In this document: positions 28,982 to 37,821 of the stretch, piece after piece | Layout of the letters: each line of letters begins with the position of its first letter | How positions within the stretch are numbered: the stretch's first letter is position 1 | Assembly (NCBI GenBank): GCA_019187225.1 | Contig: JABAQQ010000021.1 | Location: 5,600 to 69,599 of the forward strand | Length of the DNA: 64,000 nucleotides | From: Saprospiraceae bacterium | GTDB lineage: Bacteria > Bacteroidota > Bacteroidia > Chitinophagales > Saprospiraceae | Reading direction: 5' to 3' | Program-made: the position numbers and the translations under genes | Notes under the pieces: model-generated | What the model saw: the letters and a program-made list of their open reading frames with translations, nothing else | Databases searched by the model: none | What the model was told of the DNA's origin: nothing

Positions 28982-29617
28982 CTATACCAGCCCAAACTTA
29001 ATGGCATTTTTCACCAAACCCACCACGTTCTTCGCGTCGAGTTTGGCAAATAGTTTCAAGCGGTGCGTTTCGACGGTGCTGACCGACAGGAACAGCCGCT
29101 CGGCGATTTCCTGGGTGGTGCATTCTTCCATGATGAGGTCGAGCACTTCCTTTTCGCGGCGGGTGAGTTTGGGCACGAAGCCTGTTTTAGCGGAGGCTTG
29201 CTGGGTCGCTTTGCTGATCAGTTTTTCATTCACCTCTTCGGACAGGTAGCGTTTGCCGGCATAAACGGCGAGGATGGAGTCGGTCAGTTCTTTTTCGGAG
29301 GTGTTTTTAAAAAGATAACCGCTTGCGCCGTTGTTCAGCATGCCGGTGATAAAACTTGCCTCGCTGAAGGTTGTCAGCCCTATGACCTTAATATGGGGAT
29401 ATAGTTTTTTTATAGTTTTGCATAATTCGATCCCATCCATACCCGGCAAGTTGACGTCGAGTAAAATCACATCGGCCCCGTGTGCAGCGAGCCAATCCAG
29501 GGCTTCTTCGCTCCGATGGGCGTAGCCTGCCAGTCGAATGTCTGCATGGTTGCCCACCGCCTGGCTGATGCCGGTGATCACCACCGGATGATCGTCTATG
29601 ACAAACAACTGTATCAT
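28982..29617 (-). CDS. NarL/LuxR-type response regulator
   Basis: This is a 211-residue protein. The receiver domain (1-120) has the acidic pair D8-D9, phosphoacceptor Asp54 in 'VILLDVNLPGMDG', a T/S switch in 'VIGLTTFSE' and a Lys in 'YLFKNTSEKEL'. The linker leads to a LuxR-type helix-turn-helix (about 148-210: 'LTRREKEVLDLIMEE', 'TTQEIAERLFLSVSTVETHR'). It acts as a DNA-binding transcription factor in the cytosol, phosphorylated by a partner kinase. Its start overlaps the stop of the upstream kinase by 4 nt (ATGA), so the two are translationally coupled and almost certainly cognate. Targets are unknown. Confidence 0.95.
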   Translation of the reverse strand: MIQLFVIDDHPVVITGISQAVGNHADIRLAGYAHRSEEALDWLAAHGADVILLDVNLPGMDGIELCKTIKKLYPHIKVIGLTTFSEASFITGMLNNGASGYLFKNTSEKELTDSILAVYAGKRYLSEEVNEKLISKATQQASAKTGFVPKLTRREKEVLDLIMEECTTQEIAERLFLSVSTVETHRLKLFAKLDAKNVVGLVKNAIKFGLV

Positions 29618-31563
29618 GTTCCTTTCGTTATGGGAATAGCGATGTTGATGGAAGTACCTGCGCCTGGCGCGCTGTCAAATTCTATGCTCCCGTCGAGGAA
29701 AGTCACTCTGGATTGCAGATTTTTCAATCCGCTCCCGCCGTTTCCAAGGGCTTTTTCCGGTTGAAAACCGACGCCATTGTCCTCGATGGTAAGGTGCAAG
29801 TCATAGTCCTGTTGGATGAGTTGCACCACCACTTCTGTGGCTTGTGAGTGTTTCACCACATTGTTCAGCGATTCCTGAACGATGCGGTACAACGGCAGTA
29901 CCATGCTTTGCGGCAGCGGCTCGCGGATCCCGTAATGCTGAAACGATGTTTGAATTTTTGCGTGGCTCTCCACATCCGCGCACAAATCTTCCAGCGAGGC
30001 GATAAGGCCGAATTTCGATAAGGCTTCGGGCATCAGGTTCTGCGCGATGCGCCGCAATTCCATACTGGCTTTATCAACGATATGTACGGTTTCACGACAA
30101 TTTGCATCGTCCAGGCAGTTGTTGCGGTTGGTAAGCGTCAGCTTCAGACTGGAAAGCAGGCCACCCAAGCCATCGTGCAGTTCTTTAGCCAGGCGGTTGC
30201 GCTCGGCGTCTTCTCCGGTTACCATGGATTGCAGGGCCAGGTAACTTTGTTCCTGATGGAGGCGCTCGATCTTTTGCTTTGCCAGCTCCACCTCCTGTTC
30301 GTGCAGTTTTGCAGCAAGTTGTATCCTGTATCGCTGCCGCAATACGACGATCATGCCCAGCAAACCGATCAGGATCATACCACCCAACAGCAGGTTGCGT
30401 TGGTTGGTATGTTCTGCCAATTCCAGTTTGGATGCCTGCAGGGCGCGTTCCTTTTCGGCAGTTTCGTATTTGACATTGATTTCCCTTACTTTTTCTTCCA
30501 CCCCTATATTGTGCACGGAATCGTGGAAAACAATATATTCCTTCGCCACTTCATAAGCCCGCCTGTAATCTTTCATTTCCTCCAGCATCGGATAGTATTC
30601 TCTGTATGCTACGAACAGAAAGTCGTTTTGACCGGACTTTTTTGCGCGATCCATAATATCTTCATAGACCGGCTTTGCTTTGGCATACAACTTCCTGGCT
30701 TTTAGAAAATTAGCATATCCCTGCAAATAGCCGATCCTGTAATAGTCGGAGATATTACTATCGTTTTTTATTTTTAAATAGTATTGATTGGCGGCTTCCC
30801 AATTTCCCTGGGACGTTTCCCAAAGTGCCAAACTGTAATAACTACAAGCTTTCAGTGCATGATTGTTCTGCATCTCCCGCAATATATGCAGGGCAAAATG
30901 CCGCGCCGAATCCAACATAGAGGCCTCGATATAACACGTCGCCAAATCTGCTCCCGTTATGGTGATCAACCGCTGATTTTTGTATTTTTTTGCCAGGATA
31001 TGAGATTGTAGCAAAAACGCCCTTTCTTTTTCTCCATCCCCCAACTGCCCGAATACATTCGACAAATTCATAAAAGGAACGGCTTTCAGTGAGTCCAAAC
31101 CCGCCTGATCCGCCAATTCGATGGCTTTATACAAAAAGTGCGCGGCTTTATCCAATTCGACTTTGCGAATCATGAGGGCGCCCAGTTCTTCGTACGTTGC
31201 GGAAGCGCCCGAAAGGTGTTTTATCTCCAGGTAAATCCGGGCAGCCCTGCTTTTGTATACATAGGAGGAGTCGAAGTCGTTTTTTCTCCAATAGAAGTTG
31301 CCCCATTGATTCAAGCGGTGCGCTTCCAGCAAAGGTTGGTCAGCCGTATATCCCTCTAATTTTTGAAGCAACAACGCCGCTTCATCCAACTGTTTGTTTT
31401 TCAATAACCTATCTGCTTTTTTAAGCCAGCAGTCAATGCTCTCCTGTTGGGAGGAAAGCGGCGCACAAATCGGCGCGTCAGACTGAGCGCCGCACCAAAA
31501 TGTCATTTTGGCGAGCAGGAGTAGGGGCAAAAAGACCGACCGGGCATTGACCCTGCTTTGCAT
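29614..31563 (-). CDS. TPR-containing NarX-type sensor histidine kinase
   Basis: This 649-residue protein has an N-terminal signal/anchor (VFLPLLLLAKMTF), a periplasmic TPR region (about 45-350), one transmembrane helix (about 390-409, 'LLLGGMILIGLLGMIVVL') and a short coiled coil. A HisKA_3 dimerisation domain follows with the phospho-acceptor His463 in 'NRLAKELHDGLGGLL'. The HATPase domain has an N box 'QESLNNVVKHSQATEV' and G1 box 'IEDNGVGFQ'. It senses an unknown extracytoplasmic cue through the TPRs and phosphorylates the overlapping LuxR-type regulator. A -7 box (TAGATTTG) lies 20 nt upstream. Confidence 0.93.
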   Translation of the reverse strand: MQSRVNARSVFLPLLLLAKMTFWCGAQSDAPICAPLSSQQESIDCWLKKADRLLKNKQLDEAALLLQKLEGYTADQPLLEAHRLNQWGNFYWRKNDFDSSYVYKSRAARIYLEIKHLSGASATYEELGALMIRKVELDKAAHFLYKAIELADQAGLDSLKAVPFMNLSNVFGQLGDGEKERAFLLQSHILAKKYKNQRLITITGADLATCYIEASMLDSARHFALHILREMQNNHALKACSYYSLALWETSQGNWEAANQYYLKIKNDSNISDYYRIGYLQGYANFLKARKLYAKAKPVYEDIMDRAKKSGQNDFLFVAYREYYPMLEEMKDYRRAYEVAKEYIVFHDSVHNIGVEEKVREINVKYETAEKERALQASKLELAEHTNQRNLLLGGMILIGLLGMIVVLRQRYRIQLAAKLHEQEVELAKQKIERLHQEQSYLALQSMVTGEDAERNRLAKELHDGLGGLLSSLKLTLTNRNNCLDDANCRETVHIVDKASMELRRIAQNLMPEALSKFGLIASLEDLCADVESHAKIQTSFQHYGIREPLPQSMVLPLYRIVQESLNNVVKHSQATEVVVQLIQQDYDLHLTIEDNGVGFQPEKALGNGGSGLKNLQSRVTFLDGSIEFDSAPGAGTSINIAIPITKGT

Positions 31564-31582
31564 AAAACTCGGAAATTTTATA

Positions 31583-31590
31583 CAAATCTA
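31583..31590 (-). promoter_or_regulatory. Bacteroidota -7 box (TAGATTTG) for the kinase-regulator operon
   Basis: TAGATTTG on the minus strand matches TAnnTTTG exactly and ends 20 nt before the kinase ATG at 31563. There is no good TTTG -33 box at the usual distance, so the call rests on the -7 match and position. Confidence 0.5.
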
Positions 31591-31740
31591 CGTGAAAGTA
31601 CCTGATTGCACATCAGGGAACACTGCCTGAAAAAAAGTTGGCGGTTTTCCGGGATGCTCACGCAGGGGTTTTCGCTTCCATTGGCCTTGGGCAAGAATCT
31701 ATAAAAATATCAGCAATTTTATTTTCCGCCAAAAACGACA

Positions 31741-31982
31741 CACGACCGCCGTGACCAGGTCATCAACCTGTTCGAGATCAAATTTTCTATCGACAAGTTT
31801 GCCATTACCAAAGACTACAATGCCGCGCTTCGGCATAAAGTACAGGCCTTCCGGGAGGCAGCCCGTACAAGAAAGTCCGTTTTTTGACCATGATCACGAC
31901 GCACGGCCTGAAAGACAATGAGTACCGGCATTCCGTCGTGCAAAACGAACTGACCATGGATATGCTGTTTACTTCCCCCTAA
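31741..31982 (+). pseudogene. Frameshifted 3' remnant of an AAA ATPase gene
   Basis: Translation gives 'HDRRDQVINLFEIKFS', 'DKFAITKDYNAALRHKVQAF' and 'TRKSVF', then a stop in a run of six Ts (31880-31885). Continuing in the next frame gives 'LTMITTHGLKDNEYR', 'SVVQNELTMDMLFTSP' and a stop at 31980. A seventh T would restore one frame. The pieces match the C-terminus of the archaeal-type AAA ATPases (PF01637-like, with a DUF234-like nuclease-fold tail) common in Bacteroidota. All of the ATPase domain is missing, so this is a dead fragment. The left boundary near 31741 is the first recognisable residue. Confidence 0.7.
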
Positions 31983-32021
31983 TCCGCGTCAGTAACGATT
32001 TTAGGACAGACGCCGCTCGTT

Positions 32022-32699
32022 TCATCTTTTTGTATGTCTGTAAATTAACACCATCAAAACAATCATCAGTACGTTCCAGGCAAAATAACCCGCAATGCCG
32101 GGGGGTGTGAGCAGCCATTTCATATCCACGACCGTAAAAACGACTGTCAGCACGCTCACCACGCCGTTGGCGATCAGTAACCGGTAAATTGCCTTGCTTC
32201 TGTTCAGAAAATAACCGCTCATCAGCCAGGTGGCCACCCCGAGCACGCCGTAACCCCACATTTCAACCGCCCAGGCAAGCGACATGGGGTTGGCCATGGA
32301 AAAGGTGGCAATCGAGGGGTCGTGTTCGGGCAGGTAATTCAGGGCCAGGTGGCGCACGAATGTGGTCTGACAGATATAATTGAAAAAGATAAGCGCGGCG
32401 AAAAAAGTCGTCCACATCAGGGCGAGCAACAGATGAAAACGGATTTTTGGCGCTTCGTCCTGCGCGTTCAGGAAAAGCCCTGCAGCGAGCATCAGCATCC
32501 CGCCGATCAGCAGCAGGCCGAAATAATACGGTACGTCCTGAACGATATGGTAATTCTCGGCAAAAACCGCCGGAGAAACCCAGACGGGTTGGGGGCGGGT
32601 GATTTTCACCAACAAAAAACCGGCGGGACCCGATAAAACATAACCCGCCAATCCAATGCCCGCGCCCAGCGAAATAAGGCGGTTGTAACTTGTTTGCAT
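32022..32699 (-). CDS. Polytopic membrane protein of unknown function
   Basis: This 225-residue protein starts at the ATG at 32699 (MQTSYNRLISLGAG); an upstream ATG at 32723 adds only basic residues. I count about six hydrophobic helices: 'LGAGIGLAGYVLSGPAGFLL', 'YYFGLLLIGGMLMLAAGLFL', 'LLLALMWTTFFAALIFFNYI', 'AVEMWGYGVLGVATWLMSGY', 'LLIANGVVSVLTVVFTVVDM' and 'GYFAWNVLMIVLMVLIYRH'. It resembles small uncharacterised integral membrane proteins seen in many Bacteroidota. I do not recognise a transport or enzyme signature. It sits between two pseudogenes, in a stretch that has been rearranged. Confidence 0.75.
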   Translation of the reverse strand: MQTSYNRLISLGAGIGLAGYVLSGPAGFLLVKITRPQPVWVSPAVFAENYHIVQDVPYYFGLLLIGGMLMLAAGLFLNAQDEAPKIRFHLLLALMWTTFFAALIFFNYICQTTFVRHLALNYLPEHDPSIATFSMANPMSLAWAVEMWGYGVLGVATWLMSGYFLNRSKAIYRLLIANGVVSVLTVVFTVVDMKWLLTPPGIAGYFAWNVLMIVLMVLIYRHTKR

Positions 32700-32760
32700 C
32701 CTGATTTTACATTTTTTCCGCAAAATTCAGGGCTGGAGCAGCAACAAACGCTGATGCCGG

Positions 32761-33318
32761 TCAGTTGGGAAATTGACTTTGTTGATCCAAAATAGCGCCG
32801 TCGATAAGAGAAGCGTGCGAATACTGATCGAGAAAAATGGTGTCGCCCGAACGCATGATACCGGAAATGATGCCGGGGTTAGCGGCATAACCGGAGTTGA
32901 AAGTAGTGCAGGCTTCTTTCTTCTTAAATGCGGCTAAGGAGGGTTCCAGTTCGCGGTGGATGTCGTACATACCGCTCAGGTTGGGGCCTCCGGAGGCGCC
33001 TAAGCCGTATTTGCGGATGGCTTCGATAGCGGCCTCCGTCACCACAGGAGAATTGGCCATACCGAGGTAGTTGTAGGAAGAAAAATTGAGCAGGCCGTCG
33101 ATCTGTTTGCCCAGGTTGCTCCTGATGGAAATGTGGGTGCCCGGCGCCGAAGTAAAGGGTTCGCGGTAAATATGGTAGTCGCCTGCGAAAGCCTCGTCCC
33201 ACCATTGGTTGAAACTCCGGATGGTGTCGTACACATCGTCGCCGGCGCCGAAGTAGAAGTTGCTGAAATCGTAGTTGGTGAAGGGGTGGAAGTTGCGGAC
33301 AGCCGTTTCAGGTAGCAT
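32761..33318 (-). pseudogene. Truncated PLP-dependent alpha-oxoamine synthase
   Basis: From the ATG at 33318 the 185-residue product is the N-terminal part of the family containing KBL, BioF and serine palmitoyltransferase. Seen: 'FYFGAGDDVYDTIRSFNQWW', 'INGLLNFSSYNYLG'-like (here DGLLNFSSYNYLGM), 'GLGASGGPNLSGMYDIHREL', 'TTFNSGYAANPGIISGIM' and 'DTIFLDQYSHASLIDGAIL'. It then stops abruptly after DQQSQFPN. Family members are about 400 residues, and the PLP-binding lysine lies in the missing half, so it cannot be an active enzyme. A related intact gene probably exists elsewhere. The frame is open upstream to 33615, but that part runs through an intergenic repeat and is not coding. Confidence 0.8.
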
Positions 33319-33465
33319 AACACATTCAGGTTGGGTAAAAAATTCGGAGCGGGAGATTTTATTTCCGTCTCCGCAGGATGCGATGCTTACTATATTTCGC
33401 CGGGCGGAATTTGTGACACGTGGAAATGCGGGTTTTTCAAAATAAGTATGCGGACAAAATAAATT

Positions 33466-33516
33466 GACATTAGACGTTGGACTTTTAGACGTTGGAAACC
33501 AATCATTTAGTCTAAT
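33466..33516. repeat. Second copy of the GGACGTT/20-mer repeat, inverted
   Basis: GACATTAGACGTTGGACTTT-type words are followed by AACCAATCATTTAGTCTAAT (33497-33516), the exact reverse complement of the 20-mer at 25700-25719. The order of words and 20-mer is preserved, so both descend from one element. Confidence 0.8.
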
Positions 33517-33556
33517 CCGATGTCCATGTGTTTGTTTTTTCAGGTTTATGATAAAT

Positions 33557-33595
33557 AAAAAAGCCCCCGGAGTTTGTTGCACTCCGAGGGCGGGC
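33557..33595 (-). terminator. Rho-independent terminator of the lipoprotein gene
   Basis: On the minus strand a G+C-rich stem (CGGAGT pairing with ACTCCG, extended by CCC/GGG across a one-base bulge) is followed by a run of six Ts. It lies about 40 nt downstream of the stop at 33636. Confidence 0.7.
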
Positions 33596-33635
33596 AAGCG
33601 ATGCTTACGCTTCAATTATTCGCACTTCGTTTTAA

Positions 33636-34442
33636 TTACTTATTCCTGTGCTCGCGAATTTTGGCCTTCAAATGCTCTATTTTAGCCATCAAATCGCCGC
33701 GCTTGGTGAGTGCGTTGGTTGGCTCGGGCGCGCGCAAACCGATAAGATCGCAAATATTCGGGGTCTCCGGATGATCGGCTATGACGGCACGGAGGGTCGC
33801 GAGGGCCGCTTCATAATCCGCTTCGGTGATACCGCCTTCGCCGACAATGGCGATACACTGGCTCTGCTCTGTTAACAAAGCCACAACCTTACCTTCTTCA
33901 AATTCGATGGCCAAGGCCGCAGGGAATATATTATTTTCATAAAATATCCACACGCCGGCAAATTCTTCACCCAGAATATTGCATACACTTACTTCCGAAT
34001 CGTAATACGCGAAGAAGGGTGCGTTGTTGCTCACTGACGCCTCCGTAAAGAAAGGGAAGGTGCAGTCGCCGCAGTCCACCACGCCGTCGCAATCGTCGTC
34101 AATGCCGTTGTCGCATATTTCTTCCGCGCCGGGGTGTACGCTGTCGTCGCTGTCGTCGCAGTCGTCCATGCTTCCGGTACAGGCGCCGACGGCGGTGTAG
34201 CCGTCGCCATCGGCATCGGGCAAGTAGTCGCCGTGGGCCAGGTGAGCCTGCACGGCGTTGACGCTCACCTGGATAGGATTGTATTCACCGTTGCCGAGTT
34301 GGTGACAAATGGCAACCAGATTTTCGGTGCGGAACTCGATGCCCTGGTTTGTTGAGTTGTCTTCGTTGGTGCTGACGGCATCTTTGGCACAACCGGCCAT
34401 GAGCAATACGGCTGCAAGCAGGCTCATTAAAGAAAGCTTCAT
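33636..34442 (-). CDS. Lipoprotein with Asp-rich putative metal-binding motif
   Basis: This 268-residue protein has a lipoprotein signal from the ATG at 34442, 'MKLSLMSLLAAVLLMAGCAK', with the lipobox Cys in LMAGC. Residues about 75-125 hold the 'putative metal-binding motif' found in many secreted bacterial proteins: 'DADGDGYTAVGACTG', 'DDCDDSDDSVHPGAEE' and 'CDNGIDDDCDGVVDC'. It resembles thrombospondin-3-type Ca2+ loops with paired Cys. The rest is unrecognised, with a basic helical C-terminus ('MAKIEHLKAKIREHRNK'). It should sit in the periplasm or on the outer membrane and bind calcium. Its own terminator follows. Confidence 0.82.
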   Translation of the reverse strand: MKLSLMSLLAAVLLMAGCAKDAVSTNEDNSTNQGIEFRTENLVAICHQLGNGEYNPIQVSVNAVQAHLAHGDYLPDADGDGYTAVGACTGSMDDCDDSDDSVHPGAEEICDNGIDDDCDGVVDCGDCTFPFFTEASVSNNAPFFAYYDSEVSVCNILGEEFAGVWIFYENNIFPAALAIEFEEGKVVALLTEQSQCIAIVGEGGITEADYEAALATLRAVIADHPETPNICDLIGLRAPEPTNALTKRGDLMAKIEHLKAKIREHRNK

Positions 34443-34651
34443 AAGGAAAGTACTTTTAAATTGTTTGAAAAAAGGTGTGAAAACGGTTGTCGTTTTGCAA
34501 TTGACAGCGGCAGAGTCACAGGGGGAGTGATACATCTGTTGTCTGATGCATACTCTATTTCCCCAACCGGAATATGTGACAACCGGCAGGTAAACTTTTT
34601 TCATCTTTTTTGCAGAAGTAACCCGAAAAGAGTAGGCCCCGGATGTCTTTT

Positions 34652-37600
34652 TCACTCCAGCAGCACAAACCCCGCCCAGTAATACGGATTACCGTATTCC
34701 TTGCGCATGGCATTCCGGGCTTGGCTGAACGCCCGGCGCGTATCGCCCTTTTCCACGAGGGCTGAATAAAATTCATCCATAAAGGCACGGGTCGGCGCAT
34801 CGGGCACACGCCACAGCGACATCACGATGTTTTGCGCGCCAGCCAGGCGGAAGGCGCGTTGCAAACCATATACTCCTTCGTCGTCGTGCACATCTCCCAA
34901 GCCGGTTTCACAGGCGGAGAGTACTACCAATGCGGCATTGCGCAGCGGCAGGAGGGAAATTTCGTCGGCGGTCAGGATGCCGTCGTCCGCAGTGTTGGCG
35001 ACCTGCTCCCCACGCCAGGCCGGATTGGCGCCGGCAAGGATCAGGCCGCTGCGGAACATGGGATTTTCGGCGGTCACGAGGCCCAGGCTGCCAGCGGCGA
35101 CGGCGTTTTGCTCGAAGAAAAAGCCGTGGGTAGCGAAATGCAGAATATCCGGCGTCGAAACGGCGCAATGCGATTTCACCGCTGTTTCACTACCATCCTG
35201 TCCTGTGAACACGGTGGTTTTTATATTTTTTTGCTGCAACAGGGCAGCAAGTCGTTCCACTTCCGGCAGGGTGTTGGGCAGGGCCGCCCACTCTCGCACC
35301 ACACTTCCACCACGCCAGGGCATTCCTCGCGATACGACACCTTCGTCGCCCGTATCAGCCGCCTTTGCTGCCGCCTCGTAATCGAGGCCTCCGGCCAGCA
35401 ACGCGGCGCCAGCCGTGGGAACCGGCTTTCCGAATCCGGCATCTAAAATCCGGGAGGTGTTGGTCACACGCGCCAGCAGGTATTTTTCGGAAAGCAGCGA
35501 CCCATCGGGCGTCTGGATAGCGTCGAAGTTGAGCAGATGCAATGGGCCGGTGGGCGCGTAAAAAATGCGTTTCACGCCCGTAAGCCGGACTTCCAGGGGT
35601 TGCCAAAGCGCGCGGTAGAGCGCGTCGCCGGAATAAGTGCGGGTAGCGTATTGCAGGCCACGGCTGCCTTTAGAGGCGAACAAGGCGTTGGTGCGGGCTG
35701 TTTCGGCCAGCAGCACCAATTCAGGAGCAGCGGAGCCGGGCAGCAACAACAAGGCAGCGTAGCGGGATGTTTCGCCGCCCTCCACACTGGGCGGCAGGTC
35801 CAGCCATTCCAGGGCAGCGTCGCCAGGTTGTAAGGCTTTTTGCACTTCTTGCCAATGGACGGCTTGAAAGACATCCGGATCGGCAGCCAAAGCAGATTTG
35901 ACGGACAGCGTTTTTTCGAGGGCCACCCGCTGTGTTTCCAATTCGGGCAAGTCCAAACGTTTTTCCACCGGCAGCGTCCACTGAAGGGCGATCATCCTGC
36001 GCACTTCGGTATAGGCCCGGTAAGTGCTGTCGGCCTCTTGTTGCCAGGTCGCTAATTGTTGACGGTCATAAGAAATCAAGAGGGCTTTTTGAAAAAGCAG
36101 GAGATCGTATAAAAAGGCGCGTATGTTTTCATCGCCGGGAAAAGCACGGGCAGTGGAGAGCAATGCCATGCGATTTATATCGAATTGATCTAAAAACTTT
36201 TCCCGTTCGGCAATGGTCATGTAGCTGAAATTTTCTGCCAGGTTGTATTGCATGGCATTGAATGCAGCCTTGAAATGTTGCAATGCCCGGCCTGGATCTT
36301 GTTTTAATTGCCAGGCCCTTCCATACTGCCCTTCCATTTCGACATAGTGTTGGTGGCGTTCTCCGTATGCTGTCAGCACGGATGCGCGCATGGAATCGAG
36401 CAATTGCAGGGTGGCTTCCGGTGCATTTTCGGCCAGGTATTGACGCGCCATTAGCCTTCCGCAGTACAGGTAGTATTGCGGATTGTCCATGCCGATGAGT
36501 TTCCGGCCCAACGCCGCGCTTTGGGCGAGGACAGGATGCGCCAAGTCGTACTGTTTCCGGATTTGATAAAGCCTTCCCAGCGAGGCAAGAGCGTCCATAT
36601 AGGTGATGGTCTGCGTACGATTTTCGTCCGTTAGAATGCGCAAGGTCTCCTTCAACAGGGTGTCTGCAACGGACAGGCGGTTGCCTTGAGCATACGACAT
36701 GGAAAGTTCTTTCAGGGCAAGGCAATAAGTTGGGTGCGACTGGCCATACCGGTTTTTTATCAACAACAAACATTCTTCCTGCAACTGAAGCGCCTGTTCA
36801 AACTGGCCGATATGCTGGTAATATAAGGCCAGCGCCCGCAGCGGGTCCGACAAGCGCGTATCGCCGGGGGGAAATATCTTTCGGGCGCTTTCCAACGCGC
36901 TTTTAAGTATGGATTCCGCTTCGCCATACTGACCGGCATTCCTGAGTGTCAGACCTTTGTTGATCAAGGCAGTCAGGTATAGCGGATGGCTTTCCCCAAC
37001 GCTTTTTTCCAGCATCGCCAGACTAAGCCCGTAGTACCGGAGCGCCATTTCATGCCGCTGGATGTTGGCGTAGAACTTGCCGAGATTATTGGCATAAACG
37101 CCAATGCTGTTGTCGTCTCTTTGAGGCAAAGCCTCAGCAGTCTGTACCGCTTCCAGGTGCAATTTTTCAGCTTTGAGATGGAAGCCCACTGCCTGGTAGT
37201 ATGTGGCAAAGGTGGAAACGACATTACAATAAGGGTCGGAATATCGCATCCCGATATCGAGGAACATTTGCCGGGATCTGGACAGCAGGTCTTCCACCGT
37301 ATCGAACTGACCGAGCCGAAACCGCAGATAACCCAACTGGCATAAGCCGGTAGCTACTCTCTCGTTCGGCTCGCTGGTCAATTTTTCCCAGATCGCCAGG
37401 AATTCGAGGATCGTTTGTTCCGAAGTTTTAAAATCGCCCGAATATTTCTGAAAATCGCTGAGCGCCAGCAGCAATTCGGCTGCTTCGCGGCTTTCCTTCC
37501 CGTAGCGGGTACGGGCCGTATCCAGCGCCTCGAGGCAGATCACGCTGCCACTCTGAAGGTCACGCGCCTCGTAGGCGGGCATCATGCGGTTTTCCACCGC

Positions 37601-37684
37601 CACAACCCAGGCAGTGTCGTACGCCTGGGCATCCGCAACGGTAGCAAGCAACAAGAAACATTTTAAAAGGAAGATTGCTTTCAT
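34652..37684 (-). CDS. Exported TPR-CHAT domain protein (caspase-fold peptidase)
   Basis: This 1,010-residue protein has a signal peptide (MKAIFLLKCFLLLATVADAQ) and then about 12 tetratricopeptide repeats (about 60-480, e.g. 'NLGKFYANIQRHEMALRYYG', 'ALALYYQHIGQFEQALQLQE'). A linker leads to a C-terminal CHAT domain (about 690-1010). The catalytic dyad is present: His853 in 'DILHFATHGFFFE' and Cys925 in 'VVLSACETGLGD'. The family end 'NPYYWAGFVLLE' is intact. CHAT proteins are caspase-like peptidases, and known ones include gasdermin-processing and Craspase proteases. This one seems exported, so it would act outside the cytoplasm. It is divergent from an ECF sigma/anti-sigma-like pair, suggesting regulated proteolysis of an anti-sigma factor or shared control. 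Confidence 0.9.
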   Translation of the reverse strand: MKAIFLLKCFLLLATVADAQAYDTAWVVAVENRMMPAYEARDLQSGSVICLEALDTARTRYGKESREAAELLLALSDFQKYSGDFKTSEQTILEFLAIWEKLTSEPNERVATGLCQLGYLRFRLGQFDTVEDLLSRSRQMFLDIGMRYSDPYCNVVSTFATYYQAVGFHLKAEKLHLEAVQTAEALPQRDDNSIGVYANNLGKFYANIQRHEMALRYYGLSLAMLEKSVGESHPLYLTALINKGLTLRNAGQYGEAESILKSALESARKIFPPGDTRLSDPLRALALYYQHIGQFEQALQLQEECLLLIKNRYGQSHPTYCLALKELSMSYAQGNRLSVADTLLKETLRILTDENRTQTITYMDALASLGRLYQIRKQYDLAHPVLAQSAALGRKLIGMDNPQYYLYCGRLMARQYLAENAPEATLQLLDSMRASVLTAYGERHQHYVEMEGQYGRAWQLKQDPGRALQHFKAAFNAMQYNLAENFSYMTIAEREKFLDQFDINRMALLSTARAFPGDENIRAFLYDLLLFQKALLISYDRQQLATWQQEADSTYRAYTEVRRMIALQWTLPVEKRLDLPELETQRVALEKTLSVKSALAADPDVFQAVHWQEVQKALQPGDAALEWLDLPPSVEGGETSRYAALLLLPGSAAPELVLLAETARTNALFASKGSRGLQYATRTYSGDALYRALWQPLEVRLTGVKRIFYAPTGPLHLLNFDAIQTPDGSLLSEKYLLARVTNTSRILDAGFGKPVPTAGAALLAGGLDYEAAAKAADTGDEGVVSRGMPWRGGSVVREWAALPNTLPEVERLAALLQQKNIKTTVFTGQDGSETAVKSHCAVSTPDILHFATHGFFFEQNAVAAGSLGLVTAENPMFRSGLILAGANPAWRGEQVANTADDGILTADEISLLPLRNAALVVLSACETGLGDVHDDEGVYGLQRAFRLAGAQNIVMSLWRVPDAPTRAFMDEFYSALVEKGDTRRAFSQARNAMRKEYGNPYYWAGFVLLE

Positions 37685-37754
37685 GGGTAGAAATAAGTCA
37701 GGAACAAACAGGAAGGCGAAATGTACACAAAAACGCTAATTCAGCGCCGTTCTT

Positions 37755-37762
37755 TACCTTTG
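37755..37762 (+). promoter_or_regulatory. -7 box (TACCTTTG) upstream of the ECF sigma gene
   Basis: It matches TAnnTTTG exactly and ends 59 nt before the chosen ATG at 37822. The same TACCTTTG sequence precedes yceI and rplS here. No TTTG -33 box is evident. Confidence 0.55.
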
Positions 37763-37821
37763 CAGATAATGGGTTATGGAACAAGAGCCATGACCCATCG
37801 CAGTTTTTATCCGGGCGTAAT

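Larger units (their letters stand above)
33319..33635. other. Intergenic region with repeat and terminator
   Basis: This 317-nt region holds the inverted second copy of the GGACGTT/20-mer repeat (33466-33516) and the terminator of the lipoprotein gene (33557-33595). No gene is supported. Confidence 0.75.
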
